Counted from the stretch's first letter, positions 26,755 through 35,151 are shown. The stretch is 64,000 bases of DNA from Flavobacterium celericrescens (GCF_011392075.1 NZ_JAAJBV010000002.1:124001-188000); one strand, 5' to 3'. A program made the numbers and translations. Notes: generated by a model not told the origin, from the letters alone.

Positions 26755-27459
26755 ATGCAACTATTCTATAATTCCGATATAAAACAAGGTGACACAAACT
26801 TCTTTTTTGATAAAGAAGAAAGTAAGCACATAGTTAAAGTATTACGTAAAAAAGAAAGCGATAAAATACTGATTACAAATGGAATAGGCTACTTATTTGA
26901 ATCGGAAATTATTTTAGCTTCTGAGAAAAAATGTGAAGTAAAAATCACTAAAGAAACCTTTCAAGAACCTGATAAATTTTACACACATATTGCAGTTGCT
27001 CCAACCAAAATGAACGACCGTTTAGAATGGTTTTTAGAAAAAGCCACCGAGATTGGCATTCATGAAATTACACCAATTATTTGTGATCATTCGGAACGAA
27101 AAGTGTATAAAATTGATCGAGCTGAAAAAATAATTCAGGCTGCTATGAAACAATCATTGCATTTTTATTTGCCTAAAATTAACGAACCTATTTCGCTTTC
27201 ACAGTTTGTAAAATCTAATATTGATGGTCAAAAGTTTATTGCACATTGCGAAGAAACCGACAAAAAATCGTTTCAAAAGGAAATTACTAAAAATGAAAAA
27301 ATTACTATTTTAATTGGTCCAGAAGGTGATTTTTCTACAAAAGAAATTAATTTAGCGATTGCCAATCAATTTATTCCTGTAACTTTGGGAAACACAAGAT
27401 TACGAACAGAAACCGCAGCGTTAGTTGCTTGCCATACAATTGCATTACTAAATGAGTAA
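26755..27459 (+). CDS. rsmE: 16S rRNA (uracil(1498)-N(3))-methyltransferase
   Basis: A 234-residue SPOUT-family methyltransferase that methylates U1498 of 16S rRNA. The N-terminal PUA-like part (MQLFYNSDIKQGD, HIVKVLRKKESDKI) is followed by the SPOUT knot: APTKMNDRLEWFLEKATEIG, ICDHSERK, AMKQSLHFYLPKI, ILIGPEGDFSTKEI and LGNTRLRTETAALVA. All canonical segments are present and length is normal. It overlaps the next gene by 8 bp, which argues for coupled translation. Confidence 0.95.
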   Translation: MQLFYNSDIKQGDTNFFFDKEESKHIVKVLRKKESDKILITNGIGYLFESEIILASEKKCEVKITKETFQEPDKFYTHIAVAPTKMNDRLEWFLEKATEIGIHEITPIICDHSERKVYKIDRAEKIIQAAMKQSLHFYLPKINEPISLSQFVKSNIDGQKFIAHCEETDKKSFQKEITKNEKITILIGPEGDFSTKEINLAIANQFIPVTLGNTRLRTETAALVACHTIALLNE

Positions 27460-28093
27460 ACCATTTTTAGTTGTATTTTTATTTCTTATAACCTTGGGAT
27501 TTTCCCAAGAAGTGGCTGTTGGAAAATATTCTGGTGGCGGTGATTGGTATGCAAATCCGACTTCTTTACCTAATTTGGTGAAATTTTGTAATCAAAATAT
27601 CAATACTACTTTAAATACCAAAATTGCAACTGTAGAAGTAGGTAGTGCAGAAATTTTTAATTATCCGTTTGTTCACATGACTGGGCACGGAAATGTAGTT
27701 TTTAGCGCAAATGATGTTATTAATTTACAAAAATATTTAAGCTCTGGTGGTTTCTTACACATAGATGACAATTATGGTATGGATGAATTTATAAGAAAAG
27801 AAATCAAAAAGATTTTTCCTGACAACCCATTAACAGAAATTCCTTCCAACCACATTCTTTTTCAAGAGCCGTATAATTTCCCTGGTGGATTACCTAAAAT
27901 TCACGAACACGATAATAAAAAACCACAAGCATTTGGCATTTTTATAGACGGACGGATTGTTTTATTATACACCTACGAGTGTGATTTAGGCGATGGTTGG
28001 GAAGATGCAGAAGTACACAATGACCCAGCAAATGTAAGAGAAAAAGCACTCAAAATGGGTGCAAACATAATTCATTATGCTTTTACTTACTAA
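27452..28093 (+). CDS. DUF4159 domain-containing secreted protein
   Basis: A 213-residue protein with a signal peptide (MSKPFLVVFLFLITLGFSQ) and a DUF4159 domain: YSGGGDWYANPTSLPNLVKF, FVHMTGHGNVVFSA, LSSGGFLHIDDNYGMDEF and LYTYECDLGDGWEDAEVHND. DUF4159 resembles a glutamine-amidotransferase-like fold, but the role is unknown. In Bacteroidota it is frequently found beside rsmE, as here. The ATG lies within the last codons of rsmE. Periplasmic location is inferred from the signal peptide. Confidence 0.85.
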   Translation: MSKPFLVVFLFLITLGFSQEVAVGKYSGGGDWYANPTSLPNLVKFCNQNINTTLNTKIATVEVGSAEIFNYPFVHMTGHGNVVFSANDVINLQKYLSSGGFLHIDDNYGMDEFIRKEIKKIFPDNPLTEIPSNHILFQEPYNFPGGLPKIHEHDNKKPQAFGIFIDGRIVLLYTYECDLGDGWEDAEVHNDPANVREKALKMGANIIHYAFTY

Positions 28094-28253
28094 TTCTTTT
28101 TAAATCAATTCTTAGTAATAGACCTTTAATATTATTTCAATCATTTAAATCTAATATTCCATATTTCATACTTTTTCATCTAATTTGATATTATATCCTA
28201 AAACTTTAACAAAATATACAGAAAATCTGTAAAATTAGAATTTTCAACTTCGT

Positions 28254-28261
28254 TAACTTTG
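28254..28261 (+). promoter_or_regulatory. Putative Bacteroidota -7 element (TAACTTTG) for the M43 protease gene
   Basis: TAACTTTG matches TAnnTTTG exactly, about 100 bp before the start codon. No clear TTG partner is found at the usual spacing. The rest of the 266-bp gap after the DUF4159 gene shows nothing else that I can identify. Confidence 0.4.
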
Positions 28262-28359
28262 AATCAGTTTTTTCATACAAACGATTTATTCTTTAAAAAT
28301 AGATTATTGCTATTGTAAAAACTAAAAAAACCAAATTAACTAACTAAAATTTTAATTTT

Positions 28360-29325
28360 ATGAAAAAAATCGTTTTATCAGCATTTGCTTTTCTGTTTTT
28401 GTTTTCATGTTCAAACGATGAAACATCAACAACAACGGAAGAAAAGACACTAGTTACACATGACCACAGAGGTTGTGCATCGCATGAAGTTTACGAAGAG
28501 CAATTGAGACAAAATCCAGAATTAGCTCAAAAAATGGAGCAAATTGAAAGATTTACAGAAGAAGCAATTAGAAACAATACTGCAAAATTAGTAAACGGGA
28601 AAATTCAAATTCCAGTTGTTGTAAATGTTTTGTATAAAACTGCTGCCGAAAATATTTCATTAACACAAATTCAATCACAAATAGACGTATTAAATAAAGA
28701 CTTCAATGCAACTAATTCCGATTTTAATCAAGTGCCTGCGGTTTTTTCTGGAGTAAAAGCTAATGTAGGAATCTCGTTTGTTTTAGATGCTGTTTACAGA
28801 AAATCTACTACAAAAACATCTTGGGGAACCAGAGATGCAATGAAAAAATCAGCTCAAGGAGGACTTAATCCTACATCACCAACTACAAAATTAAATCTTT
28901 GGGTTTGTACAATTGGTGGTGGAATTCTAGGTTATGCTCAATTTCCTGGAGGTTCATCTGCAACAGATGGAGTTGTTATCGATTCTAGATATTTAGGGAC
29001 AACTGGTACTGCAACAGCTCCTTTTAACAAAGGAAGAACAGCAACTCACGAAGTGGGTCACTGGATGAACTTAAGACATATTTGGGGTGATGCAACTTGC
29101 GGAAGCGACTTAGTATCAGATACACCTTCTCACAATACTGCAAATTATGGTATTCCAGCATTTCCACACTATTCAACATGTACTGGAACACCAATCGAAA
29201 TGACTATGAACTACATGGATTACACAGATGACGCTGGTATGTATATGTTTTCAAATGGTCAAAAAAGCAGAATGCTTGCCATTTTCGCTTCAGGTGGTGC
29301 AAGAAATTCGTTTGCACAACCTTGA
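28360..29325 (+). CDS. M43 (pappalysin/cytophagalysin) zinc metalloprotease lipoprotein
   Basis: A 321-residue exported protease. The lipobox FLFLFSC gives acylated Cys17, so it is anchored to a membrane or the cell surface. The metzincin motif HEVGHWMNLRH (His230, Glu231, His234, His240) and the downstream Met-turn MNYMDYTDD (Met near 286) identify family M43. Conserved Cys residues flank the catalytic region (DATCGSD, YSTCTGTP). The pro-region covers residues of about 20-80. No type IX sorting domain is seen at the C-terminus (ends NSFAQP). It is a single gene between its own promoter-like box and a terminator. Confidence 0.93.
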   Translation: MKKIVLSAFAFLFLFSCSNDETSTTTEEKTLVTHDHRGCASHEVYEEQLRQNPELAQKMEQIERFTEEAIRNNTAKLVNGKIQIPVVVNVLYKTAAENISLTQIQSQIDVLNKDFNATNSDFNQVPAVFSGVKANVGISFVLDAVYRKSTTKTSWGTRDAMKKSAQGGLNPTSPTTKLNLWVCTIGGGILGYAQFPGGSSATDGVVIDSRYLGTTGTATAPFNKGRTATHEVGHWMNLRHIWGDATCGSDLVSDTPSHNTANYGIPAFPHYSTCTGTPIEMTMNYMDYTDDAGMYMFSNGQKSRMLAIFASGGARNSFAQP

Positions 29326-29346
29326 TTTTAATTAATTGTTATTTGA

Positions 29347-29378
29347 GAAAACTCGCTATTTATTGGCGAGTTTTTTTT
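29347..29378 (+). terminator. Rho-independent terminator after the M43 protease gene
   Basis: AAAACTCGC (29348-29356) pairs with GCGAGTTTT (29366-29374), followed by T residues. It ends the protease transcript 20 bp after the stop. Confidence 0.88.
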
Positions 29379-29399
29379 ATTTTAGCCAAAAGAAAAAAA

Positions 29400-30494
29400 A
29401 TGACTTCAAAAGAACTATCACATGGAATCGTAAGAGCAGTTTTAATACTTACTGCAATTGCTCTTTTGTTGTTTTTTTTATACCAAATAGCTACTGTCAT
29501 TGTCTATTGCATTGTTGCTATTGTTTTTTCACTACTTCTTTATCCTTTGGTTTTGTTTTTAAGACGAAAACTCAAGTTTAGAAATACATTAGCTGTAGTA
29601 ACTTCGCTGATTTTAGTGTTACTTGTTATTAGTGGAATTGTGCTTCTTTTTGTACCATTGATTGTATCGCAAGGCGAAAATTTATCACTTTTAGACATCC
29701 AATCATTAGAGAAAAATTACTTACAATTATTAAATAATATTACCAATTATTTGAATTCGCATAATATTGATTTACAACAATTAGTAAAAAACTCAAAACT
29801 AACTTCATTTTCTAATTTTGAATTTATTCCCAACTTTTTAAATAGTATTGCGAGTACTATTGGAAATATTGGAATGGGTTTAGCCTCAGTGCTTTTCATT
29901 TCATTCTTCTTACTTAAAGAAAGAACTTCATTTTCAGTAGCTTTTAAGAAAGTATTACCTGAAAATCAAAAAGAAAAAGTACTAAATTCAGTTGAAAAAA
30001 TAAACGAAATGCTTTCTAAGTATTTTTTAGGCTTGTTATTACAATTATTCATAATTCTTATTTTATATTTCATTGTTTTCTTAATTTTTGGCATAGACAA
30101 TGCGCTGATTATAGCACTTTTATGTGCTGTTTTTAATATTGTTCCATACGTTGGTCCATTAATTGCAACATTTGTAGCAGGAATATTAATTATGACCAAC
30201 AGTATAGGTACAGGAGCCGATTTTAGCACCGAAACCTTACCTACTACCATCTACGTTTTAATTGGAATGTTTGTCGTACAATTAATAGATAACAACGTGA
30301 GTTCTCCTCTAATTTTCTCAAAAAGTACCAACTCGCATCCATTAGAAATATTTTTGGTTATCCTAATTTCTGGGATTTTATTTGGCATCACGGGAATGAT
30401 TATTGCGGTTCCTTTTTATACTTCATTAAAAGTAATTGGTAAAGAATTCTTACCTGATAATCGCATAATCAAAGCACTTACCAAAAATTTTTAA
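29400..30494 (+). CDS. AI-2E family (PF01594) transporter
   Basis: A 364-residue inner-membrane protein with about eight hydrophobic segments: near residues 12-50, 60-90, 150-175, 210-250, 255-280 and 300-355. An upstream in-frame extension to 29322 runs through the terminator hairpin, so ATG 29400 (MTSKELSHGIVRAVLIL) is used. Family features include AVFNIVPYVGPLIATFVAG and VQLIDNNVSSPLIFS. Members export autoinducer-2 or exchange ions; the substrate here is not predictable. Its stop is 2 bp before the methyltransferase start, so the two genes are likely co-transcribed. Confidence 0.88.
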   Translation: MTSKELSHGIVRAVLILTAIALLLFFLYQIATVIVYCIVAIVFSLLLYPLVLFLRRKLKFRNTLAVVTSLILVLLVISGIVLLFVPLIVSQGENLSLLDIQSLEKNYLQLLNNITNYLNSHNIDLQQLVKNSKLTSFSNFEFIPNFLNSIASTIGNIGMGLASVLFISFFLLKERTSFSVAFKKVLPENQKEKVLNSVEKINEMLSKYFLGLLLQLFIILILYFIVFLIFGIDNALIIALLCAVFNIVPYVGPLIATFVAGILIMTNSIGTGADFSTETLPTTIYVLIGMFVVQLIDNNVSSPLIFSKSTNSHPLEIFLVILISGILFGITGMIIAVPFYTSLKVIGKEFLPDNRIIKALTKNF

Positions 30495-30496
30495 TT

Positions 30497-31675
30497 TTGA
30501 ATATTCAACAACTTTTACATCCAGAAATTCAAAATTTCATTACAGAAAATTTAAGTATCGATAGCTCGAAATTAGCGCTAAAGAAAAATCCATTTCCGTC
30601 CGCTAATTATACCGAAATTATTCATCAAATTGTATCAAAAAAGAAAGCCAAAGACAAATTACCTACTTGGTTTGCTGCTTCAAATATTATTTATCCTGAA
30701 AAAATTTCTATAGAACAAACTTCTTCAGAAATAACAGCAAAATATAAAGCTTCATTGGTTTCTGGAGAAAATATAATAGATTGTACAGGCGGATTTGGCA
30801 TAGATGATTACTACTTTGCACAGCAATTCAAATCGGTTATACACTGCGAAATTAATACTGAATTATCAGAAATTGTAAAACACAACTACACACAATTAAA
30901 AACAGAAAACATAACCTGTATTTCTGGTGATAGTTCTGAAATTTTAGCCCAATTAAAACAACGATTTGATTGTATTTATATTGATCCTTCACGAAGAAAT
31001 GATTCCAAAGGAAAAGTATTCATGCTAGCCGATTGTCTGCCAAATGTAGTAGCGTTGCAAGATTTTTATTATCAATATTCAGATACTATTCTAATTAAAA
31101 CCGCTCCTATTTTAGACCTTCAAGCGGGTTTAAATGAGTTAAAAAATGTTGCTTCCATTCATATTGTAGCCGTTGAAAATGAAGTCAAAGAATTGCTATG
31201 GGAAATCAAAAAATCATTTACCGATAGCCCAAAAATAATTGCGGTAAACATTGAAAAAGAACAAATACTTTCAACTGCAATCGAGCTTACAAAAAACTAC
31301 CAAGCAACGTTTAGTTTGCCTAAAAAATATCTTTATGAACCTAATGCTGCATTACTAAAATCTGGCGGTTTTGAAGCGGTTTCTGAACTATTTGGTTTGG
31401 ATAAATTGCACCAACATTCCCATTTATATACAACTGATGCAATTAAAGATTTTCAAGGAAGGCGATTTGAAATTAAGCAAGAAATTCCGTTTCAAAAAAA
31501 CGATTTAAAAAAGTATGTTCAAAATCAGAAAATGAATGTTACTACCCGAAATTTCCCATTAAAAGTAGAAGACATCAAAAAGAAATACAAAATTAGCGAC
31601 GGTGGCACATTGTTTGCTTTTTTTACTACAAACTTAAAAAATGAAAAAATAGTTTTACTTTGCACCAAAATTTAA
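30497..31675 (+). CDS. SAM-dependent methyltransferase with THUMP-like C-terminal domain
   Basis: A 392-residue class I methyltransferase-like protein. The SAM-binding motif I region is IIDCTGGFGIDDYYFA near residue 97, the acidic strand end follows (VIHCEINTEL), and a motif IV-like CIYIDPSRRND is near residue 160. The C-terminal 100 residues (ALLKSGGFEAVSE, then KKYKISDGGTLFAFF) match the THUMP-like domain seen in Bacteroidota relatives. The likely substrate is RNA, but this is inferred from the family only. The start is TTG at 30497, 2 bp after the transporter stop; no ATG is available at this end. Confidence 0.82.
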   Translation: MNIQQLLHPEIQNFITENLSIDSSKLALKKNPFPSANYTEIIHQIVSKKKAKDKLPTWFAASNIIYPEKISIEQTSSEITAKYKASLVSGENIIDCTGGFGIDDYYFAQQFKSVIHCEINTELSEIVKHNYTQLKTENITCISGDSSEILAQLKQRFDCIYIDPSRRNDSKGKVFMLADCLPNVVALQDFYYQYSDTILIKTAPILDLQAGLNELKNVASIHIVAVENEVKELLWEIKKSFTDSPKIIAVNIEKEQILSTAIELTKNYQATFSLPKKYLYEPNAALLKSGGFEAVSELFGLDKLHQHSHLYTTDAIKDFQGRRFEIKQEIPFQKNDLKKYVQNQKMNVTTRNFPLKVEDIKKKYKISDGGTLFAFFTTNLKNEKIVLLCTKI

Positions 31676-31680
31676 AATCA

Positions 31681-32250
31681 ATGAAAAATATACTTGCCCT
31701 TTTACTTTTTATCCCTGTATTAGCCACAGCACAAACTAAAGATTGTGTTTATGATATAGAAGAAAAAACGGACTCTACATCATTAAAAGTACTACCAAAC
31801 GTATTAATTGATGAAAAGATTTTTGGAAACACAAATGAGTATCTGTTTTTCAATTTGATAAACAATGATGGCGCACCAATGTTAGGCTTGCAATTATTGC
31901 AAAAAAGTAAAGATTTTATACCAACCAAATGCATCAACAGTACTTCAAAAGTGATATTACAATTAAAAAACGGCAAAATTGTAACCCTAATTGCAAATGA
32001 CGAAGAAAGTTGTAGTGTGTTAAACTATGATGAAAAAGAAAAAAACAACATCCGCATTTTAACAGCATACTTCTATTTTACCAAAACCAACTACGAAGAA
32101 TTAAAAAATAGTTCTATCATGCTTATGCGAGTGCAATATGCAGGCGATTCAAAAGATTATGTACTAAAAAGTGAATTGACTTCAGAAACTTTAAATACCA
32201 AATCAAATCCTGAAACGTACTTTATGGATTTTATTAAGTGTGTGGAGTAA
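31681..32250 (+). CDS. Secreted protein of unknown function (189 aa)
   Basis: A 189-residue protein with a signal peptide (MKNILALLLFIPVLATAQ). ATG 31681 is chosen over an in-frame ATG at 31660, because the latter sits inside the preceding gene and would put eight residues before the signal sequence. The mature part is beta-rich, with Cys residues in TKDCVYDIEEKTDS, TKCINSTSK, EESCSVLN and the ending MDFIKCVE, compatible with two disulfides. No family is recognised. It starts 5 bp after the methyltransferase stop. Confidence 0.7.
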   Translation: MKNILALLLFIPVLATAQTKDCVYDIEEKTDSTSLKVLPNVLIDEKIFGNTNEYLFFNLINNDGAPMLGLQLLQKSKDFIPTKCINSTSKVILQLKNGKIVTLIANDEESCSVLNYDEKEKNNIRILTAYFYFTKTNYEELKNSSIMLMRVQYAGDSKDYVLKSELTSETLNTKSNPETYFMDFIKCVE

Positions 32251-32261
32251 AACTATAGCAA

Positions 32262-32714
32262 ATGAGAATTATTTATCTTGTCATCTTGAGTCTTTTTTTA
32301 CAACATAGAGTTGTTTCACAAGAGAGTTCATTAAATACTCCTTCAAAACTTACAATTGAATTTATAAAAGACTATAAAAAATGGAATGATTTAGCATATG
32401 GCTTAAATCAAAATGGGAAAGAATATGATATCATTGAGAAAGAATACAAAAAAATAATTTCAAAATATTGCCTTGAAGGAAAAATACATCAAGGAATTTC
32501 TTTTGGTAGCGATTCTAATCACTGCCCAGAGCGAGAAAAAATAATTAAAGAAGATATCAAAACCGATAGAGCCATAATTATTACAAAATTTAAAGACAAA
32601 GTATTTGATTATTTAGAATCCGATTATGAATATCATTATATAAAAGTAAATGAAAAATGGTTTTTAGAGGAAATATACCTAATTGATGAAGAAGGAAAAT
32701 ACGAAGGCCTCTAA
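32262..32714 (+). CDS. Secreted NTF2-like protein, possibly immunity-protein-related
   Basis: A 150-residue protein with a signal peptide (MRIIYLVILSLFLQHRVVSQ). The mature part starts with a helix-rich stretch (KLTIEFIKDYKKWNDLAY) and contains CLEGKIHQGISFGSDSNHC. It ends YIKVNEKWFLEEIYLIDEEG, the kind of C-terminal strand pair (KW..I..I....DGKYE) found in NTF2-fold polymorphic-toxin immunity proteins. That family assignment is tentative, and no toxin gene is adjacent. It lies just before the terminator that borders the tRNA-Arg island. Confidence 0.55.
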   Translation: MRIIYLVILSLFLQHRVVSQESSLNTPSKLTIEFIKDYKKWNDLAYGLNQNGKEYDIIEKEYKKIISKYCLEGKIHQGISFGSDSNHCPEREKIIKEDIKTDRAIIITKFKDKVFDYLESDYEYHYIKVNEKWFLEEIYLIDEEGKYEGL

Positions 32715-32741
32715 CATATTAGATATAATAACAAAAAAAAC

Positions 32742-32771
32742 AAAAAAGCCTTGCAAACGCAAGGCTTTTTT
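32742..32771. terminator. Bidirectional terminator at the left island border
   Basis: AAAAAAGCCTTGC (32742-32754) and GCAAGGCTTTTTT (32759-32771) form a perfect stem with a 4-nt loop. It abuts the att repeat. On the minus strand it was probably the original terminator of the tRNA operon before the island was inserted; on the plus strand it serves the gene ending at 32714. Confidence 0.88.
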
Positions 32772-32788
32772 GTGATCGCGCCAGGATT
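32772..32788. repeat. Left attachment repeat (copy of the tRNA-Arg 3' end)
   Basis: GTGATCGCGCCAGGATT, identical over 17 bases to 36529-36545. The complement is the last part of the T arm and the acceptor stem of tRNA-Arg, so this copy is the displaced tRNA fragment. Confidence 0.85.
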
Positions 32789-32824
32789 TTTATACACACT
32801 GATTGACAATAAGTTAATACTAAA

Positions 32825-32846
32825 CTGTGGCACAGCTGTGGCACAG
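32825..32846. repeat. Two tandem 11-bp palindromes CTGTGGCACAG inside the left end
   Basis: CTGTGGCACAG is repeated exactly at 32825-32835 and 32836-32846, and each copy is itself a palindrome around the central G. The right end carries two copies of the related CTGTGTCAAAA. Arm-type integrase or excisionase sites are the likely explanation. Confidence 0.65.
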
Positions 32847-33050
32847 AATTTTATTTTTCCCAAATTTAATTAGAAAAATAAAGAATAAAAATGTGTGTTT
32901 ACATACTCTATTACTGAGCCATATTTGTTAAACTATATTTAATAATCTTTTATTTTATATATTTGATTTAACTAATAACAATATAAAAATAATTTGATGT
33001 TATTTAATAGTTAGCAGTAATGATTTACAAGTCCGTCTAAACAATAATGT

Positions 33051-33058
33051 ATATTTGA
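33051..33058 (+). promoter_or_regulatory. Bacteroidota -7 element (TATATTTG) for the Shedu gene
   Basis: TATATTTG is an exact TAnnTTTG match 15 bp before the Shedu start codon. A TTTACA at 33025-33030 could serve as the upstream element at a spacing of about 22. It lies inside the cassette, so the gene brings its own promoter. Confidence 0.55.
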
Positions 33059-33073
33059 CATAAAATAAAATTT

Positions 33074-34216
33074 ATGAGTCTTAGAGGTTCAAAACCAAAT
33101 ACAGCAGAAATTATTGACAATTTCAAATTGGAGCAACTTTATAATCACGAAATCGAAAACGGAAGATTTTTTAAAGTTGTATTTGCAGATAATGACAGTA
33201 CAAATATACAGTTGGCTCCAAAAACATTTATGCAAGTCAAATATTTACCTTCAAGAAATAATATAGAAGGCATAGACATTATAAAAATTGTTGACGGGAA
33301 AGAAAGTCAAAAAGTTTCTTTCGCTAAGTTTGACTTTGCACAGTTAGAACTTTTCTTAAATTTTATACATGATATAGACTTAAGTACAGTTTCTGACAGA
33401 AGATTAAAATTAGCAGATAATTCATTAGATATTCTCGACGAAGAAACGAAAAAAAAAGTATCTACATTGTTGCAAGGTTCTGAAGGTGCCGAACTAATTC
33501 AACAATTATTAGATAACGATATTATCACAAGTCAAGATATTGTTAATACAGGCTACAGAAAGAATCAGTTAAAAATATTTAATAGATTGCTTAATGAGAA
33601 TGGCTATTTACAATTGTATAAAAAAGAAGAAAACGCTATTTCGGAAAACTCGAAAGATGAAATTGCATGGCAACATTTTTTTAATAAAAACCCTTGGATT
33701 TTTGGTTATGGCTTGGATTATCGATATCAAAATATTTTACAAAAGGAGTTTTCAGCATCAGGTAATGATGCAGCTGGAAAAGGACAAGTAAATGCAGATT
33801 TTTTAATTGGTGACAACTACTTTACAACTTTTGTCGAATTGAAAACTCCAGATACAGAATTATTTGTGAATACAAGCAGTGGTCAAAATCGTTCGGGCAG
33901 CTGGTGCTTGTCAACCAAATTAATATATGCCGTTTCACAAATTTTGGAACAGAAGGCCGCAGGACAAATAAAACTCGAAAGCGAACCGTACAATTCTCAA
34001 GAAGAAAAAATAACTCAGAAAGGTTACGATTCTAAATGCATTCTAATTATTGGCAATTTAGATACAGAAATACAAAAATCTCAAGACAGCTATAAAGTAA
34101 AGGAAATCAAAAAGAAAACTTTTGAATTGTTTAGACGTGACTCTCGAAATATTGAAATATTAACTTATGATGAACTTTATTTAAGAGCATATCACATTTG
34201 TCATAAAGAAATCTAA
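33074..34216 (+). CDS. sduA: Shedu-family (DUF4263) anti-phage nuclease
   Basis: A 380-residue cytosolic protein. The N-terminal 190 residues are a variable sensor part. From about residue 195 the DUF4263 domain begins with DEIAWQHFFNKNPWIFGYGL, followed by VNADFLIGDNYFTTFVELKT near 241-258. Asp243, Glu255 and Lys257 form the PD-(D/E)XK-type D...ExK site. The ending, RNIEILTYDELYLRAYHI, is also characteristic of Shedu proteins. Shedu is a known single-gene anti-phage system that cleaves DNA; that this copy is active is inference. It has its own promoter element, sits in a tRNA-linked island and is flanked by its own inverted repeat. Confidence 0.87.
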   Translation: MSLRGSKPNTAEIIDNFKLEQLYNHEIENGRFFKVVFADNDSTNIQLAPKTFMQVKYLPSRNNIEGIDIIKIVDGKESQKVSFAKFDFAQLELFLNFIHDIDLSTVSDRRLKLADNSLDILDEETKKKVSTLLQGSEGAELIQQLLDNDIITSQDIVNTGYRKNQLKIFNRLLNENGYLQLYKKEENAISENSKDEIAWQHFFNKNPWIFGYGLDYRYQNILQKEFSASGNDAAGKGQVNADFLIGDNYFTTFVELKTPDTELFVNTSSGQNRSGSWCLSTKLIYAVSQILEQKAAGQIKLESEPYNSQEEKITQKGYDSKCILIIGNLDTEIQKSQDSYKVKEIKKKTFELFRRDSRNIEILTYDELYLRAYHICHKEI

Positions 34217-34218
34217 AT

Positions 34219-34345
34219 ATCACTGCTGCTAATAGCAATTTCTATAAATAGCGAGCATTTTCCTTTTTTAAATTTTAACTTAGTAGAAAGTATATAGTCC
34301 CAAAGTTAACTACTTCCTGAAGCGGCAGACGTTAGCAGCAATTGA
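34219..34345 (+). repeat. attC-like recombination site 2
   Basis: TGCTGCTAA (34224-34232) and TTAGCAGCA (34332-34340) are perfect 9-bp complements 117 bp apart, edge to edge, between two accessory genes. Inner pairing is weak (AGTAG near 34284 with CTACT near 34311). Length, position and terminal sequences match attC-type sites. The complementarity is directly visible; the function is inferred. Confidence 0.55.
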
Positions 34346-34416
34346 CAGAGACTTAGATAGAATCATTTTCTTTATATAAAAAACAGCAAAATTTAACTTA
34401 GATTTTAACAATAGAA

Positions 34417-35079
34417 ATGGAGGATATAAAGAAAACGGAAATTGAATTTGATAATTTTATGTTAGAAATAGGATATTCTAAGGTTTCTAACGATGTTGGA
34501 TTTTCACCAAATTTTAAAAACGCAGATTATATAAATAAAAACAAAAATATAATTGTTGAACTTAAAATAATTGAAAAGGATTACTTTGAAAAAGGTGGAT
34601 TTATAGATTCGACCAATAGTTTCATTTCATTTCCAATTAATATTAATAAAGATGGAACAGGAATATATAATTTTCAATTTCCTAATGTAAATCGAGAAGG
34701 AACTTTAGACAATATAGAAGAACCAATTAGAAGAACACTCAAAAAAGCGAATAAACAACTTAAAGAGACAAAAAGTTACTATTATGAAAATTCATTAAGT
34801 TTTGGATTAGTATTTATTCTGTTAGTTGGACTAAAATCCATTTCAGCAGAAAACTTAACACCAGTAATTAGAAAAATTTGCAACAATGAGTTTTCTGACA
34901 TAGATGGAATTGTTGTATGTAAACCATATAAAACTGAAATTGTAAATACCAATTTCTTTAGAGACACCGAATGTTTTTCTATTACAAATGAAACGAATTT
35001 AGATAAGAAAACTATTTGCTTAGAACTTGCTGAAGATTGGGTTGTTTTTTTAGAAAAAGGCGGGCACAACTGCCAATAA
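34417..35079 (+). CDS. PD-(D/E)XK nuclease-like protein of unknown function
   Basis: A 220-residue cytosolic protein. Residues 30-55 read NADYINKNKNIIVELKIIEK: Asp37, Glu48 and Lys50 give the D...ExK core of restriction-endonuclease-like folds, preceded by a helix with GYSKVSNDVGFSPNF. A long helical part follows (IEEPIRRTLKKANKQLKETK), then a hydrophobic strand (FGLVFILLVGL) and a C-terminal domain with several Cys. I recognise no named family. It lies behind the Shedu gene, separated by attC-like site 2, and the core 7-mer GCACAAC overlaps its last codons. A defence nuclease is the reasonable guess. Confidence 0.6.
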   Translation: MEDIKKTEIEFDNFMLEIGYSKVSNDVGFSPNFKNADYINKNKNIIVELKIIEKDYFEKGGFIDSTNSFISFPININKDGTGIYNFQFPNVNREGTLDNIEEPIRRTLKKANKQLKETKSYYYENSLSFGLVFILLVGLKSISAENLTPVIRKICNNEFSDIDGIVVCKPYKTEIVNTNFFRDTECFSITNETNLDKKTICLELAEDWVVFLEKGGHNCQ

Positions 35080-35151
35080 AATGGTTTTTGCGAAAGTGGA
35101 AAAATGTTCTAATTCTGATTATTTATACTTCGATTGTCCCACCTTCGCAAA
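35064..35151 (+). repeat. attC-like structure 3 behind the nuclease-like gene
   Basis: GCACAAC (35064-35070), the same 7-mer that opens site 1, is followed by TTTGCGAAAGTGG (35087-35099), which pairs with CCACCTTCGCAAA (35139-35151) at 12 of 13 positions. No GTTAGC-like end follows, so this site may be degenerate. Confidence 0.45.

Larger units (their letters stand above)
32715..33073. other. Intergenic stretch at the left border of the tRNA-Arg island
   Basis: This 359-bp gap holds, in order, a bidirectional terminator, the tRNA-derived 17-bp repeat, two tandem 11-bp palindromic repeats, the left core of the Shedu cassette and a -7 promoter element. Between 32847 and 33010 only AT-rich sequence without recognisable signals is seen. 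Confidence 0.7.
33011..34330 (+). other. Cassette-like module 3 carrying the Shedu gene
   Basis: TTAGCAGTAATGAT (33012-33025, preceded by G) and ATCACTGCTGCTAA (34219-34232) are inverted repeats with 12 of 14 positions paired, and they enclose the Shedu gene exactly. The right copy opens an attC-like site that ends at GTTAGC (34331-34336). The layout equals that of modules 1 and 2 near 16 kb. Confidence 0.55.
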
